Made by a program: the position numbers and the translations under genes. DNA of 38,857 nt from Rhodospirillales bacterium. Its GTDB lineage: Bacteria; Pseudomonadota; Alphaproteobacteria; Acetobacterales; Acetobacteraceae. The stretch's first letter is position 1. The number at the start of each line of letters is the position of its first letter. The DNA is taken from the NCBI GenBank assembly GCA_025359905.1, contig JANYDF010000045.1, forward strand, positions 1 through 38,857, written 5' to 3'. A model generated the notes under the pieces. The model had not been told where the DNA came from. It worked only from the letters and a program-made list of their open reading frames with translations, and did no database searches. This document shows positions 26,341-34,856 of this stretch, piece after piece.

Positions 26341-26751
26341 GTGCGGCTGGTTGCCGACACCAACGTTCTGATGAGCGCGTTGCTGGTTGAAACGTCGTTG
26401 CCCGCCCGGCTCATCGCGCTTTGGCGTCACGGGCGGTTCGATTTGCTGACCTCGCCAGCACAACTCGATGAGTTGATGCGGGTGACGCGATATCCAAAGA
26501 TCCGCGAACGACTGGCCCCAGCACTTGCTGGGCGCTTGGTTAATGAACTGCGCGGCCTTGCTGTCGTGATCGAGCACTGCCCGCCCGTGACGGTATCGCC
26601 CGATCCGGACGATAATAATTTGTTGGCGCTTGCGGCGGCCGGAGCGGCAGATTTCCTTGTTTCAGGCGACAAACGCGACATCCTGGCGCTTGGACGCTTC
26701 GAGGGCGCCAAGATTGTCACGGTACGCGACTTCTTGATGTTGCATGGCTGA
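26341..26751 (+). CDS. PIN-domain toxin (TIGR00305/COG1569 type)
   Basis: A 136-residue ribonuclease-type toxin. Acidic metal-site residues are visible: Asp6 in VADTNVLMSALL, Glu in LDELMRVTRYPK, and PDPDDNNLLALAAAGAADFLVSGDKRDIL, the family's defining block. It would cleave RNA until neutralised by the RHH protein encoded just upstream. The start is GTG 26341. Its stop directly abuts the stop of the convergent gene for a secreted protein. The module lies within the segment that separates lptM from lysA. Confidence 0.85.
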   Translation: MRLVADTNVLMSALLVETSLPARLIALWRHGRFDLLTSPAQLDELMRVTRYPKIRERLAPALAGRLVNELRGLAVVIEHCPPVTVSPDPDDNNLLALAAAGAADFLVSGDKRDILALGRFEGAKIVTVRDFLMLHG

Positions 26752-27492
26752 CTACGGCATCGGTGCGCAACCAAGCGCGCCGCGCGCTTGCGTCACCGGC
26801 GCGCCGGTCCTCGGGATCGCGGCCTCGGCCGGATACAGCACGATGCTCGGGTCGTTCGGCGGCGCGGTGCCTGTGCGGTAGGCGGCGGCGCAGGCTTCGA
26901 CGGGCGGCTTCTGGCTGGCCACTCCGGGCGGTAGTTGCACGCGGGGCCAGCAGGCGGCGGGGTTTTCCAGCAGCGAGCAATCGGCCTTCACCCCGCGCGT
27001 GTAGGACAGGCGCAGCGTGTCTTTTTCGACGGTGACGGCGCTGAAGCCCCGGCCGTCGTGGCTGTCGCTGAACAGCACTTGGCCAGTGGCGGCGTCCAGC
27101 ACCATGAAGGTGAACACGCCGAACGGGTCGGCTTCCTCGAACACCAGGAACGGACCCTTGCGGCCCGCCAGAAAATAGTCCTCGGTCGGCAATGGCTTGG
27201 CGTTGCCCGGCAGCGCCGCCGGGCAGGTGCCGGGTTTCGTGGCGCCCTCGATCAGGCTGGCCGCGCCCGGCGCTGGCGATTCGGTGCCGGTTTCGCGCAC
27301 CATCAGGCCGGCGTAACGGGTGCAGCGCAACTGCCCATTCGGATCTGTATCGGAACGCGGCGGCACGGTTTGCACCGATAGCGGCGCATCGAACGCCGCA
27401 CCTGCGGCCAACGCAGGGGGCATCGCCAGAACAAGCAATACGGCGGGACATGGCAAGCGCCGGATAGCCTTCGTGATCTGCCCGTGCGCCAT
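26752..27492 (-). CDS. Secreted protein of unknown function
   Basis: A 246-residue protein with a Sec-type signal peptide (basic start MAHGQITKAIRRLP, hydrophobic core, cleavage near ALAAGA around residue 35). The mature part has at least six cysteines, so disulfides in the periplasm are plausible, and mixed strand-rich stretches such as PFLVFEEADPFGVFTFMVLD. I do not recognise the family. ATG 27492 was chosen because it gives the signal peptide; the frame remains open to 27807 but overlaps lysA. It is divergent from lysA and convergent with the PIN toxin gene (stops adjacent). Coding potential is supported by the signal peptide and length. Confidence 0.65.
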   Translation of the reverse strand: MAHGQITKAIRRLPCPAVLLVLAMPPALAAGAAFDAPLSVQTVPPRSDTDPNGQLRCTRYAGLMVRETGTESPAPGAASLIEGATKPGTCPAALPGNAKPLPTEDYFLAGRKGPFLVFEEADPFGVFTFMVLDAATGQVLFSDSHDGRGFSAVTVEKDTLRLSYTRGVKADCSLLENPAACWPRVQLPPGVASQKPPVEACAAAYRTGTAPPNDPSIVLYPAEAAIPRTGAPVTQARGALGCAPMP

Positions 27493-27628
27493 GAAGGCCC
27501 CGCTTGGTGGCTGTGCGTTCACTCCGAGTATGCACCAGCGCCGCGCGTTGGAACACGGTTGGCGTGCAGGCAGCCGGGCAATCAAGCTCCCGGTTGAGCA
27601 CAAAGCGCCGCTCCCGTAGTCTGCCGCG

Positions 27629-28954
27629 ATGGCATCTCCCGCACTGCTGGACTCCAGCGAACCCGACCCGTCCGTCGCCGACCTGATTGCCGCCCGCCCG
27701 CACCTCGCGATGCACGCGATGGATGGGCTGGTGCTGGAGGACGTGCCGCTGAACGCCATCGCCGACGCGCTCGGCACCCCGGTGTGGGTGTACGGCGCGG
27801 GCACCATGCGCCGCCGCTTGGCCGATCTGACGGCGGCGCTCGCCGGGCTGAATGTGCAAATCCACTACGCGGTGAAAGCCAACGACCATCTGGCCGTGCT
27901 GCGGATTTTCGCTGGCGGCGGGGCGGGGGCGGACGTGGTCAGCATCGGCGAACTGCGCCGCGCGCTGCGCGCCGGCATTGCCGCCAGCCACATCGTGTTC
28001 TCCGGCGTCGGCAAGACGGTGGCGGAAATTCGCGCCGCCCTGGAAGCGGGCGTTGGGCAGTTGAACGTGGAGAGCCCGGCCGAACTGGCGATGATCTCGG
28101 CGGTCGCGCCGGCGCTCGGCGTCACGGCGAAGGTGGCGCTGCGGATCAACCCGGATGTGGACGCGGGCACCCACGCCAAGATCACCACCGGCAAGGCTGA
28201 GAATAAATTCGGCATTCCGTACGACGATGCCGCCGCGCTGTACGCCCACGCCGCCAGCCTGCCGGGCGTCGAGCCGGTTGGCATCGCGCTGCATATCGGC
28301 AGCCAAATTCTCTCGCTGGCCCCGTATCGTGCCGCCTACGCCCGCGCCGCCGACTTGGTGCGAACCCTGCGCGCCGCCGGGCAGCGCGTCACCCGCGTCG
28401 ATTGCGGCGGCGGTCTCGGCATCGGCTACCGCGACACGCCGGGCCTGTCGCCCGCCGCGTTCGCCGGGGCGCTGCGCGCGGCGTTCGCGGGCCTGGACGT
28501 GCAACTGATGATCGAACCCGGCCGCTGGCTGATCGGCCCGGCCGGCGTGCTGCTGGCCAGCGTGGTGCTGACCAAGGGCGATGAGCGGTTCGTGGTGCTG
28601 GACGCGGCGATGAACGATCTGGTGCGCCCGGCGATGTACGACGCGTGGCACGCCATCGTGCCGCTGGCCGCCGGCAATGCGGTTGGCCCGGTGTCGAAGG
28701 TCGATATCGTCGGCCCGGTGTGCGAAAGCGGCGACACCTTTGCCAAGGCGCGCGCGCTGCCCGCGTTGCAGTCGGGTGACCGGGTGGCGATCTTGGATGC
28801 CGGGGCTTACGGCGCTGTGATGAGCAGCACCTACAACGCGCGCCCGCTCGCCCCAATTGCATTGGTCGACGGATCGCGCTGGGCCACGATCCGGGCACGG
28901 CAGGAGCCGGACGAACTATGGCGCGGCGAGAGCATTCCAGCCTTCCTCGACTGA
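27629..28954 (+). CDS. lysA: Diaminopimelate decarboxylase
   Basis: A 441-residue PLP enzyme that decarboxylates meso-diaminopimelate to lysine, the last lysine-synthesis step. The PLP lysine is Lys83 in IHYAVKANDH. The ALHIGSQI segment, the DCGGGLGIGY phosphate loop, EPGRWLIGPAG and the CESGDTFAKAR motif with the substrate-site cysteine are all present in family order. It is about 20 residues longer than average at the N-terminus. It is followed ten bases later by the DUF4175-type membrane gene, its usual alphaproteobacterial neighbour, and is separated from its usual upstream neighbours argH–lptM. Confidence 0.96.
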   Translation: MASPALLDSSEPDPSVADLIAARPHLAMHAMDGLVLEDVPLNAIADALGTPVWVYGAGTMRRRLADLTAALAGLNVQIHYAVKANDHLAVLRIFAGGGAGADVVSIGELRRALRAGIAASHIVFSGVGKTVAEIRAALEAGVGQLNVESPAELAMISAVAPALGVTAKVALRINPDVDAGTHAKITTGKAENKFGIPYDDAAALYAHAASLPGVEPVGIALHIGSQILSLAPYRAAYARAADLVRTLRAAGQRVTRVDCGGGLGIGYRDTPGLSPAAFAGALRAAFAGLDVQLMIEPGRWLIGPAGVLLASVVLTKGDERFVVLDAAMNDLVRPAMYDAWHAIVPLAAGNAVGPVSKVDIVGPVCESGDTFAKARALPALQSGDRVAILDAGAYGAVMSSTYNARPLAPIALVDGSRWATIRARQEPDELWRGESIPAFLD

Positions 28955-28964
28955 CCAGACCAGC

Positions 28965-31535
28965 ATGACCGGCCCGCTCACCGGCATCGGGCCGCACCGG
29001 CTGTTGCAGCGCTTGCGCCGCCTGCGCCTGCTGGCGCGCGCCGCGTTGCTGTTCGAACAAGTATGGCCCGCGCTGTGGCCGCCGTTCGGCGTTGTGGGGC
29101 TGTCGGTTTGCGTGGCGCTGCTCGATCTGCCGCGCCGCCTGCCGCCGCTGTTGCACGCGGGCCTGCTGGCGGCGGCGCTGCTCGCGGTGGCGGTGCTGCT
29201 GTGGCGCGGGCTGCGCGGCGTGCGGCTGCCGAGTTCGGAGGCCGCCGACCGGCGGCTGGAGCAGGATTCCGGGCTGCGGCATCGCCCGCTATCGGTGCTG
29301 GCCGACCGCCCGGCGCTGCCTGGCGCGGAGGCGCTGTGGCGGGCACATATGGCGCGCGCGGTGGCGCAACTCGCCGGTTTGCGCCTCGGTTTGCCGCGCC
29401 CCGGCCTTGCCGCCCGCGACCCCAGGGCGCTGCGCGCCGGGTTGCTGGTGGCGCTGGCCGCCTGTCTGGGCATTGCCGGGCCGGAAACCCCGTCGCGCCT
29501 GCTGCGTGCCGCACTGCCGCATTTCGGCCCTGCGGCCGCCACCGCCGCCAGCGAATTGCAAGCCTGGATCACGCCGCCCGGCTACACCGGTCTGCCGCCG
29601 CTGTTTCTACGCCCGCAGGGCGGGGCGGTCTCGTTGCCTGCCGGATCGCACCTAACCGTCAGCCTGTCAGGCGGCAGCGGCGCGCCCGCACTGACGCTGG
29701 ACGCCGCCGAACTGGCGTTCCCCGCCGTCGATGCCGGGAGTTTTCAGGCCGATGCCGATCTGAACGACAGCGGGCGGCTGACGGTGCGGCGCAATGGCCG
29801 CGACTTGGCCGCCTGGGACTTGACCGTGGTGGCCGACGCCGCCCCGCTGGTGCGCTGGAGCGAACCGCCAGGCGCCGCGCGCGGCGCCAACAAGGCCCCG
29901 GCGACGCGGCTGCCGTGGGAGGTGTCGCACACCTATGGTGTGACCGGCCTGCAAGCCGAATTGCGGCTGGCGGTGCGCCAGGATGCGCCGCCGCTGATCC
30001 TGCCGATCCCGCTGCCCGGCGGCAGCGCCAAGGCGGCCAAGGGGGTGAAAACCCAAGACCTGACGGCGCACCCGTGGGCCGGCATCGCGGTGATCGGCAA
30101 GCTGGTGGCGCACGACGCCCCCGGCCTGTCCGGCAGCAGTGACGAGGTGAATTTCGTGCTGCCGGAGCGGCATTTCGACAACGCGGTGGCCCGCGCGCTG
30201 CTGGCGATCCGCAAGACGCTGTCGCTGTGGCCGCAGGAACGCCTGCAACCCGGCAGCGACCTGGACCGCATCGCCAAGCAAGACGGTGTCTGGAGGGCCG
30301 ATCTGGCCGGTCTGCTCAACCTGCGCGCCATCATCGCCGAAATCCTGCACACGCGCGGCGACGCGGCGGTGGAGGACGCGCAGGCGCGGCTGTGGCAACT
30401 GGCGCTGCATCTGGAAGAAGGCGGGCTCGACCGCACCGCGCGGGAACTCGCCGCAGCGCGGCAGGCGGTGAAGCAGGCCATCGAGGCGCAGAAGCGTGGC
30501 GAGCAGATCGACCCCAAGGAGCTCGACAAGCGCATCGCCGAACTAGAAGCCGCGATTCAGAAACACCTCGACGCGCTGGCCGAGGAACTGCGCCGCGACC
30601 CCGACTCGCAGATGGCTGACGCCGATCAGAAACCGCTCGACGCCCAGGCGATGAAAGATCTTGCCGAACAACTGCGCCAACTGGAACAGCAGGGCAAACC
30701 CGAAGCCGCCGAGCAGAAACTCGCCGAGCTGGAAAAGCTGCTGGACAAGTTGCAGGCCGCGAAGCCGCAGCACCGCGACGCGGCGCAGCGCCAGAAAGCC
30801 GAAAAGCGCAAGCGCGGTCAGGAGGAAATGAGCGCGCTGCAAGACATGGTGCAGCGCGAGGGCGGCCTGCTCGACCGCGCCACGGCGCGCGCCAATCCCG
30901 GGCGCAGCAACGCGCCGCCGGGCGAGACCGACGCGCAGCGCCAGACCGACCAGAAAATCCAGCAGGCGCTGCGCCGTGCCACCGGAGAGTTGATGCAGCA
31001 ATTCGGCGATCTGACCGGCGAGGTGCCGCCCAATCTCGGTGACGCCGACGCGGCCATGCATGGGGCGATCACCGCGCTCGGCAAGGCACGCGACGCGCCC
31101 GCCGCCACGTCGATGCAGGCCGCCATCGAAGCCTTGCAGAAAGGCGGCCAGTCGATGAGCGAGTTACTGGCCCAGCAATTTGGCAACCCCGGCGACCAGC
31201 AGGGCGACGACGGCGAGGGGCAAACCCCGAGCGCCGGAGCGGGCGACGGGCAGGGCGATGGGCAAGATGGCCAGCAGGGCCGTGGCACCGGCAATCGCCC
31301 TTGGAACGGCCAGGGCGACAAAGGCCGCCGCAGTGGTCAGCGCACCGACCCGCTTGGCCGCCCGCTGCGCGAAGGATCGACCGGCAATAGCGAAAGTGCC
31401 GACGTCGCGTTGCCGCAAGACATGGAACAGGCGCGCACGCGGGCCATTCAGGAAGAACTACGCAAACGCGGCGGCGAAAAGACCCGCCCGCAGCCGGAGC
31501 TTGACTATATTGACCGGCTGCTGAAGCAGTTCTGA
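28965..31535 (+). CDS. DUF4175 / TIGR02302 family membrane protein
   Basis: An 856-residue protein of an alphaproteobacterial family of unknown function, usually next to lysA. Two membrane helices lie near the N-terminus (about 24–48 and 57–80) and a third around 160. The middle region is periplasmic-type beta sequence (ASELQAWITPPGYTGLPPLF). Residues about 490–640 are strongly charged and Gln/Glu-rich, probably coiled coil. About 720–800 is a low-complexity Gly/Gln/Asp segment (GDQQGDDGEGQTP). The ending LDYIDRLLKQF is typical of the family. ATG 28965 was chosen over the open upstream frame, which overlaps lysA. The role is unknown; envelope function is likely from topology. Confidence 0.9.
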   Translation: MTGPLTGIGPHRLLQRLRRLRLLARAALLFEQVWPALWPPFGVVGLSVCVALLDLPRRLPPLLHAGLLAAALLAVAVLLWRGLRGVRLPSSEAADRRLEQDSGLRHRPLSVLADRPALPGAEALWRAHMARAVAQLAGLRLGLPRPGLAARDPRALRAGLLVALAACLGIAGPETPSRLLRAALPHFGPAAATAASELQAWITPPGYTGLPPLFLRPQGGAVSLPAGSHLTVSLSGGSGAPALTLDAAELAFPAVDAGSFQADADLNDSGRLTVRRNGRDLAAWDLTVVADAAPLVRWSEPPGAARGANKAPATRLPWEVSHTYGVTGLQAELRLAVRQDAPPLILPIPLPGGSAKAAKGVKTQDLTAHPWAGIAVIGKLVAHDAPGLSGSSDEVNFVLPERHFDNAVARALLAIRKTLSLWPQERLQPGSDLDRIAKQDGVWRADLAGLLNLRAIIAEILHTRGDAAVEDAQARLWQLALHLEEGGLDRTARELAAARQAVKQAIEAQKRGEQIDPKELDKRIAELEAAIQKHLDALAEELRRDPDSQMADADQKPLDAQAMKDLAEQLRQLEQQGKPEAAEQKLAELEKLLDKLQAAKPQHRDAAQRQKAEKRKRGQEEMSALQDMVQREGGLLDRATARANPGRSNAPPGETDAQRQTDQKIQQALRRATGELMQQFGDLTGEVPPNLGDADAAMHGAITALGKARDAPAATSMQAAIEALQKGGQSMSELLAQQFGNPGDQQGDDGEGQTPSAGAGDGQGDGQDGQQGRGTGNRPWNGQGDKGRRSGQRTDPLGRPLREGSTGNSESADVALPQDMEQARTRAIQEELRKRGGEKTRPQPELDYIDRLLKQF

Positions 31536-31541
31536 GAGATA

Positions 31542-31566
31542 CCGGCCGGATGACGTATAGCGTCAT
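31542..31566. repeat. Palindrome pair after the lysA–DUF4175 operon
   Basis: CCGGCCGG (31542–31549) is followed directly by ATGACG-TATAG-CGTCAT (31550–31566), a perfect six-base stem with a five-base loop. The second hairpin's right arm shares two bases with the next palindrome. This lies seven bases after the DUF4175 stop codon. It could end transcription or stabilise the 3' end, although no T-run follows. Confidence 0.5.
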
Positions 31567-31587
31567 TGCCGGGCTTGACCCGGCAAT
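31565..31587. repeat. Alphaproteobacterial palindromic intergenic repeat, copy 1
   Basis: ATTGCCGGG-CTTGA-CCCGGCAAT forms a perfect nine-base stem with a five-base loop. The word GTCATTGCCGGGCTTGACCC is, in my recollection, a very common REP-like intergenic repeat in alphaproteobacteria. A diverged second copy lies 77 bases downstream. Confidence 0.75.
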
Positions 31588-31642
31588 CGCTCGCACCCCA
31601 AAGAACAGTGGAAATCGGCCTGCCCTTGCGTGTGTCACCCGA

Positions 31643-31663
31643 TTGCCGGATCGAGTCCGGCAA
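31643..31663. repeat. Palindromic intergenic repeat, copy 2
   Basis: TTGCCGGA-TCGAG-TCCGGCAA, an eight-base perfect stem with a five-base loop. Differences from copy 1 are compensatory (both arms changed GGG/CCC to GGA/TCC), so the fold and not the exact letters has been preserved. The rest of 31536–31751 shows no gene on either strand. Confidence 0.7.
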
Positions 31664-31751
31664 AGACGGTGAATTATCGCAGCGCCTATCGGTATTGCAG
31701 TTGGCGAGCGCGTGAGCCGAACAGCACCACGCGCTCTCGCAGGCCAGCCCG

Positions 31752-33026
31752 CTACCCCTCCAGCGCCGCCACCGCGACCTGCCGCACGCTCCAGTTGATC
31801 CGCCCGGCCGCGTGGCACGCTGGGCAGGCGGCTAACCAATGCACATGCTCGGCGCCGCAATTGTCGCAGCGCCAGGCGGGGTCGGGGCTGGCCAGCGTGG
31901 CGCGGCGCAGTGCCTCGCGCTGGGCGGTTTGACCGGCTTCGGTGTCGCCGTGCTCCTGCATTTCGAGGTCGGCCCACAGCAGCCACAGCCGTTTTTGATC
32001 CAGTCCGGCGCGTTGCGCTGCATTCAGATGATAGCGCGCATCGCGGATCTGGCCCGCCGCCAGCGCCACGCGCGCCAGCAGCAAGCGGCATTCCGGGTGG
32101 TCGATGTTGGACGCTACCAGACGGCCGGCCTCGCGCTCGCGTTCGTGCGGGTCCTCGATCGCATCGAGCAGGAAGGCCGCGAGTTCCGGATGCGGGTTGA
32201 TCGACCAAGCCTCGTGGATGGTCCCCTGCGCACGCGCATCCCGCCCGGCCTTGCGCAGCCGCCGGGCATACGCCAGCGCCGCCGGGGCGAAGCCCGGATT
32301 GGTTTTCCAGGTGCGCCGCGCCAGCCGCAGCGCCTCGTCGGCGTCCGGCTCGGCATTGACCACGGCGACGGCGAACGCCTCACGCGGCGCGCCGGCCTCG
32401 GACAGCCGCAGCGCCAGCGGCCAATTGCCGGTCCGCACCGCCAGTTGCTCGCGCTCCTCGCGCAGCCACGATCCGCCTGGATGCGCTTTTTCGGCGCGTG
32501 CGGCGATGGCGGCGGCTTCAGTCCAGGCTTCGCGGTTCAAGGCCTGGCGGAACAAGCCGCGCAGCCCGAGCAACGCGCCGTCCTCGCGGTCGGCCAGCAG
32601 GTTGTAAAGTGCGGCGGCTTCGTCCTCGCGCTTGCCCAGCCGCCCGGCCTCGGCGGCCAGCAGCAGGGTTTGCGGCGTGTCGCCGAGCAGCTTGCGGGCC
32701 CGCGCCGCCTCGCGCCGCGCCTCGTCTTCGACGCCAGCGGCAAGTGCCACCAGCGTGCGGGTGATGGCGTCGTCGCCACCGGCGCGGCGGCGGCGGCGGC
32801 GCCAGAAGCTGAACCGGCTGGGGGTGCGCAGCACGTAGGCTACCAGCCGGATCACCAGCAGCACCACGGTCAGCGCCACCGCGAGCGCCACCAGCGCCAG
32901 CGAGGTGGCAAAGCTGATCGAGTAGCCGGACAGGTTGATGGCGACCGTGCCGGGCAGCCCGGCGAGGAACCATGCCAGCGCCAAAATCGCGGTGGCGGCG
33001 ATGGTGACAACGAGAACCCGGCGCAT
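31752..33026 (-). CDS. hemY: HemY-like TPR membrane protein with C-terminal zinc ribbon
   Basis: A 424-residue HemY-family protein (the TPR-type HemY of proteobacteria, not protoporphyrinogen oxidase). Two N-terminal membrane helices (about 5–25 and 40–65) precede an Arg-rich stretch and a TPR-like helical repeat region (about 85–380; NLLADREDGALLGLRGLFRQ is one example). The C-terminus has a four-cysteine knuckle: Cys387, Cys390, Cys401 and Cys404, as in LapB-like rubredoxin-type zinc ribbons. The exact function is unknown; the gene usually sits with hemD. Its ATG overlaps the stop of the preceding mic60-like gene (TAATG), so the two are translated together. Confidence 0.9.
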   Translation of the reverse strand: MRRVLVVTIAATAILALAWFLAGLPGTVAINLSGYSISFATSLALVALAVALTVVLLVIRLVAYVLRTPSRFSFWRRRRRRAGGDDAITRTLVALAAGVEDEARREAARARKLLGDTPQTLLLAAEAGRLGKREDEAAALYNLLADREDGALLGLRGLFRQALNREAWTEAAAIAARAEKAHPGGSWLREEREQLAVRTGNWPLALRLSEAGAPREAFAVAVVNAEPDADEALRLARRTWKTNPGFAPAALAYARRLRKAGRDARAQGTIHEAWSINPHPELAAFLLDAIEDPHEREREAGRLVASNIDHPECRLLLARVALAAGQIRDARYHLNAAQRAGLDQKRLWLLWADLEMQEHGDTEAGQTAQREALRRATLASPDPAWRCDNCGAEHVHWLAACPACHAAGRINWSVRQVAVAALEG

Positions 33027-34078
33027 TAGCTGCGCGCCGCTTCGCTCAGCGCGGCGCGGGCATCCAGCAGCGCCTGCGCCGCACTGCGCCAGTCCGCCAT
33101 CGCTTTCGCGGCGGCGTCATCCAGTCCGCCCAGCGTGGCCAGCGCGCCGCCCAGGTCGCCGGCTTCCAGCTTGGCGTGGGCGTTGCCCAGCACGGCGGCG
33201 GCGGGCGGGCCGACCAGCACCTTGTCGCCTTCCTTGATCGTGACCAGCGAGCGCACCTTGATCCACATCCGCTCCGCAATCGCCTTGCCCGCGCCGGACG
33301 GGCGGCTCGCCGCCTCGGCGGCGTCGGCGGCGGGCGGGAAGGCCAGCCGTAGCGCGGCTTCGGTCGGCGGTTTGTTGTGGGCGAACTTCACCAGTGCCGG
33401 GGCGGCGCTGGGCAGATCGCCGAGCGGTTCGCCCGCTTCCAGCGCCATCTGCGCCCGCTCGAAGCTCAGCAGCTTCACCGCGCGTTCGGCGAGGGCGGCC
33501 TGCTGCGCCTCGTCGGTTTTCAGCCGGGCTTCAAGGGCGGCAATCCGGCCATCGAGACCGCCGGCTGCCGATTTGGCTGCTGCCGCCTCGCTGGCGGCGG
33601 CGTCGATTTTGGCCGTCAGCGGCCCAAGGTCGGGCGCGTTGCTGCCACTCGTGCCGCCGCTGCGCTCCAGCGCGCTCACTCGGCCCTCCAGCGGCTTTAG
33701 ATCCACCGCAGCGCCGCCGGTGGTGGGCGGGCGCTGCTGTAGAGCGGCCAGCTTGGCTTCCAGGTCTTTCAACTTGGCTTCCAGCGCCGCCGTGCGGCCG
33801 GTATCGGGCGCTGCAATCGGGCGCTGCGCCACTTCGGCAAGCCGCATATCCATCTCGCGCTGCCCGTTCCACAGCCAGCCCAGCCCGGCCAGCAGCAACA
33901 GGAAGCCAAGCGCGCTGAACACGCCGAGCACGCCGCGCCCGCGTTGCAGTGGGCTGTGATGCAGTGGCGCTGGCCCCAGCGCCGAGTAGGGCGGCGCGGT
34001 TTGCGGCGCCGCGGCTGTGGCGGGCCCGGTGGTTTCGGCCGGGGGCGGAATGGGGGCGTTGGGGTCTGGTTCGCTCAT
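33026..34078 (-). CDS. Mitofilin/Mic60-like inner-membrane protein (COG4223)
   Basis: A 350-residue protein with the architecture of alphaproteobacterial Mic60. It has a Pro/Ala-rich cytoplasmic N-terminus (1–48), a single membrane helix (about 50–70, VLGVFSALGFLLLLAGLGWLW), a coiled-coil region (about 75–230, LEAKLKDLEAKLAAL), then a C-terminal mitofilin-type helical part (VLGNAHAKLEAGDLGGALAT). Mic60 homologues bend intracytoplasmic membranes and bridge to the outer membrane in relatives with such membranes; here the role is inferred. The location between hemD and hemY is the known alphaproteobacterial arrangement. It overlaps hemD by four bases (ATGA). Confidence 0.88.
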   Translation of the reverse strand: MSEPDPNAPIPPPAETTGPATAAAPQTAPPYSALGPAPLHHSPLQRGRGVLGVFSALGFLLLLAGLGWLWNGQREMDMRLAEVAQRPIAAPDTGRTAALEAKLKDLEAKLAALQQRPPTTGGAAVDLKPLEGRVSALERSGGTSGSNAPDLGPLTAKIDAAASEAAAAKSAAGGLDGRIAALEARLKTDEAQQAALAERAVKLLSFERAQMALEAGEPLGDLPSAAPALVKFAHNKPPTEAALRLAFPPAADAAEAASRPSGAGKAIAERMWIKVRSLVTIKEGDKVLVGPPAAAVLGNAHAKLEAGDLGGALATLGGLDDAAAKAMADWRSAAQALLDARAALSEAARS

Positions 34079-34803
34079 GACAATAGGGCCAACAGCTCAT
34101 CCTGGGTTGGGTGCGCCGCAATTTGAATGCGGCGCCACGGAAGCTTCGGCAGTGGCAGCGCCGCTGCCTTGGAGATCGCCAGCGCGTCGATGCCTTGCAC
34201 CAGCGCGGCGGCCATGTCGCGTTGAAAAATGGTCATAAACACGCGCGCCGTCTCAGGCGAGAAGAACAATGCCGCGCGCAGCCCGCCCGCGTCCAATGCC
34301 TTCCGCACTGCAACAGAAAATTCAGTGATCGGCTTGGCGGCATACGCCACCACGCGCCGCACCTTGAAACCGCGCCCGCGCAGCGCCGTGGCCAGTGCCA
34401 GCCCCTGGCCCGCGCCGCTGGCCAGCAACAGGGTGCCGTCGCGCGGGTTGCACACGCTGGCGGCGAGTTCGGCCAACGCTTCGGCGTCCTTGCCCGCGCT
34501 GAGCACGTCGGTGAAGCCCGCCGCGCGCGCGCGCGCCGCAGTGGCGTCGCCCACTGCAAGCAATTTGGTGCCGTACAAACTGGCAGGCAGAGCGGGCAGG
34601 GCGTTGCCGCTGGTCACCAGCACCGCCTGCGGTTCGCCCAGCGGCGGCAGTGCGCGGCCCGTCACCGCCAGCACTGGCGCGACAATCGGTTCAAACCCAA
34701 GCGCAACAATACGCTTTGCCGTTTCGCTGGCGCCGGGTTCGGGGCGGGTGATCAACACCCCGTTCCGGATGGATTGCTCGCCTGCGCTCGGGTGGATGGG
34801 CAT
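34075..34803 (-). CDS. hemD: Uroporphyrinogen-III synthase
   Basis: A 242-residue enzyme that cyclises hydroxymethylbilane to uroporphyrinogen III in haem/tetrapyrrole synthesis. HemD is poorly conserved, but the two-domain pattern is visible: GVLITRPEPGASETAKRIVA at the start, AVLVTSGNAL in the first domain, LLAVGDATAARARAAGF at the linker, and ALFFSPETARVFM in the second. The operon position before mic60 and hemY supports the call. ATG 34803 is preferred; TTG 34815 would add four residues. Divergent from tsaD with about 53 bases between starts. hemC, the preceding pathway gene and usual neighbour, is not here. Confidence 0.88.
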   Translation of the reverse strand: MPIHPSAGEQSIRNGVLITRPEPGASETAKRIVALGFEPIVAPVLAVTGRALPPLGEPQAVLVTSGNALPALPASLYGTKLLAVGDATAARARAAGFTDVLSAGKDAEALAELAASVCNPRDGTLLLASGAGQGLALATALRGRGFKVRRVVAYAAKPITEFSVAVRKALDAGGLRAALFFSPETARVFMTIFQRDMAAALVQGIDALAISKAAALPLPKLPWRRIQIAAHPTQDELLALLS

Positions 34804-34856
34804 AGGATGATCCAATGGCCTAAAACCGCCGCAACAACAGTGAAGGACTGTCTAGC

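Noticed and set aside
24148-26577. Long minus-strand frames opposite the dehydratase, deacetylase and toxin–antitoxin genes
   Set aside because: Shadow frames with no family features; the plus-strand genes have intact catalytic motifs.
27493-27628. Riboswitch upstream of lysA
   Set aside because: The 136-base divergent spacer is too short and shows no lysine-riboswitch-like conserved core; nothing further was seen in it.
26717-28651. 644-codon minus-strand frame across lysA and the secreted-protein gene
   Set aside because: It runs antisense through well-supported lysA and out of frame through the secreted-protein gene; no domain is seen.
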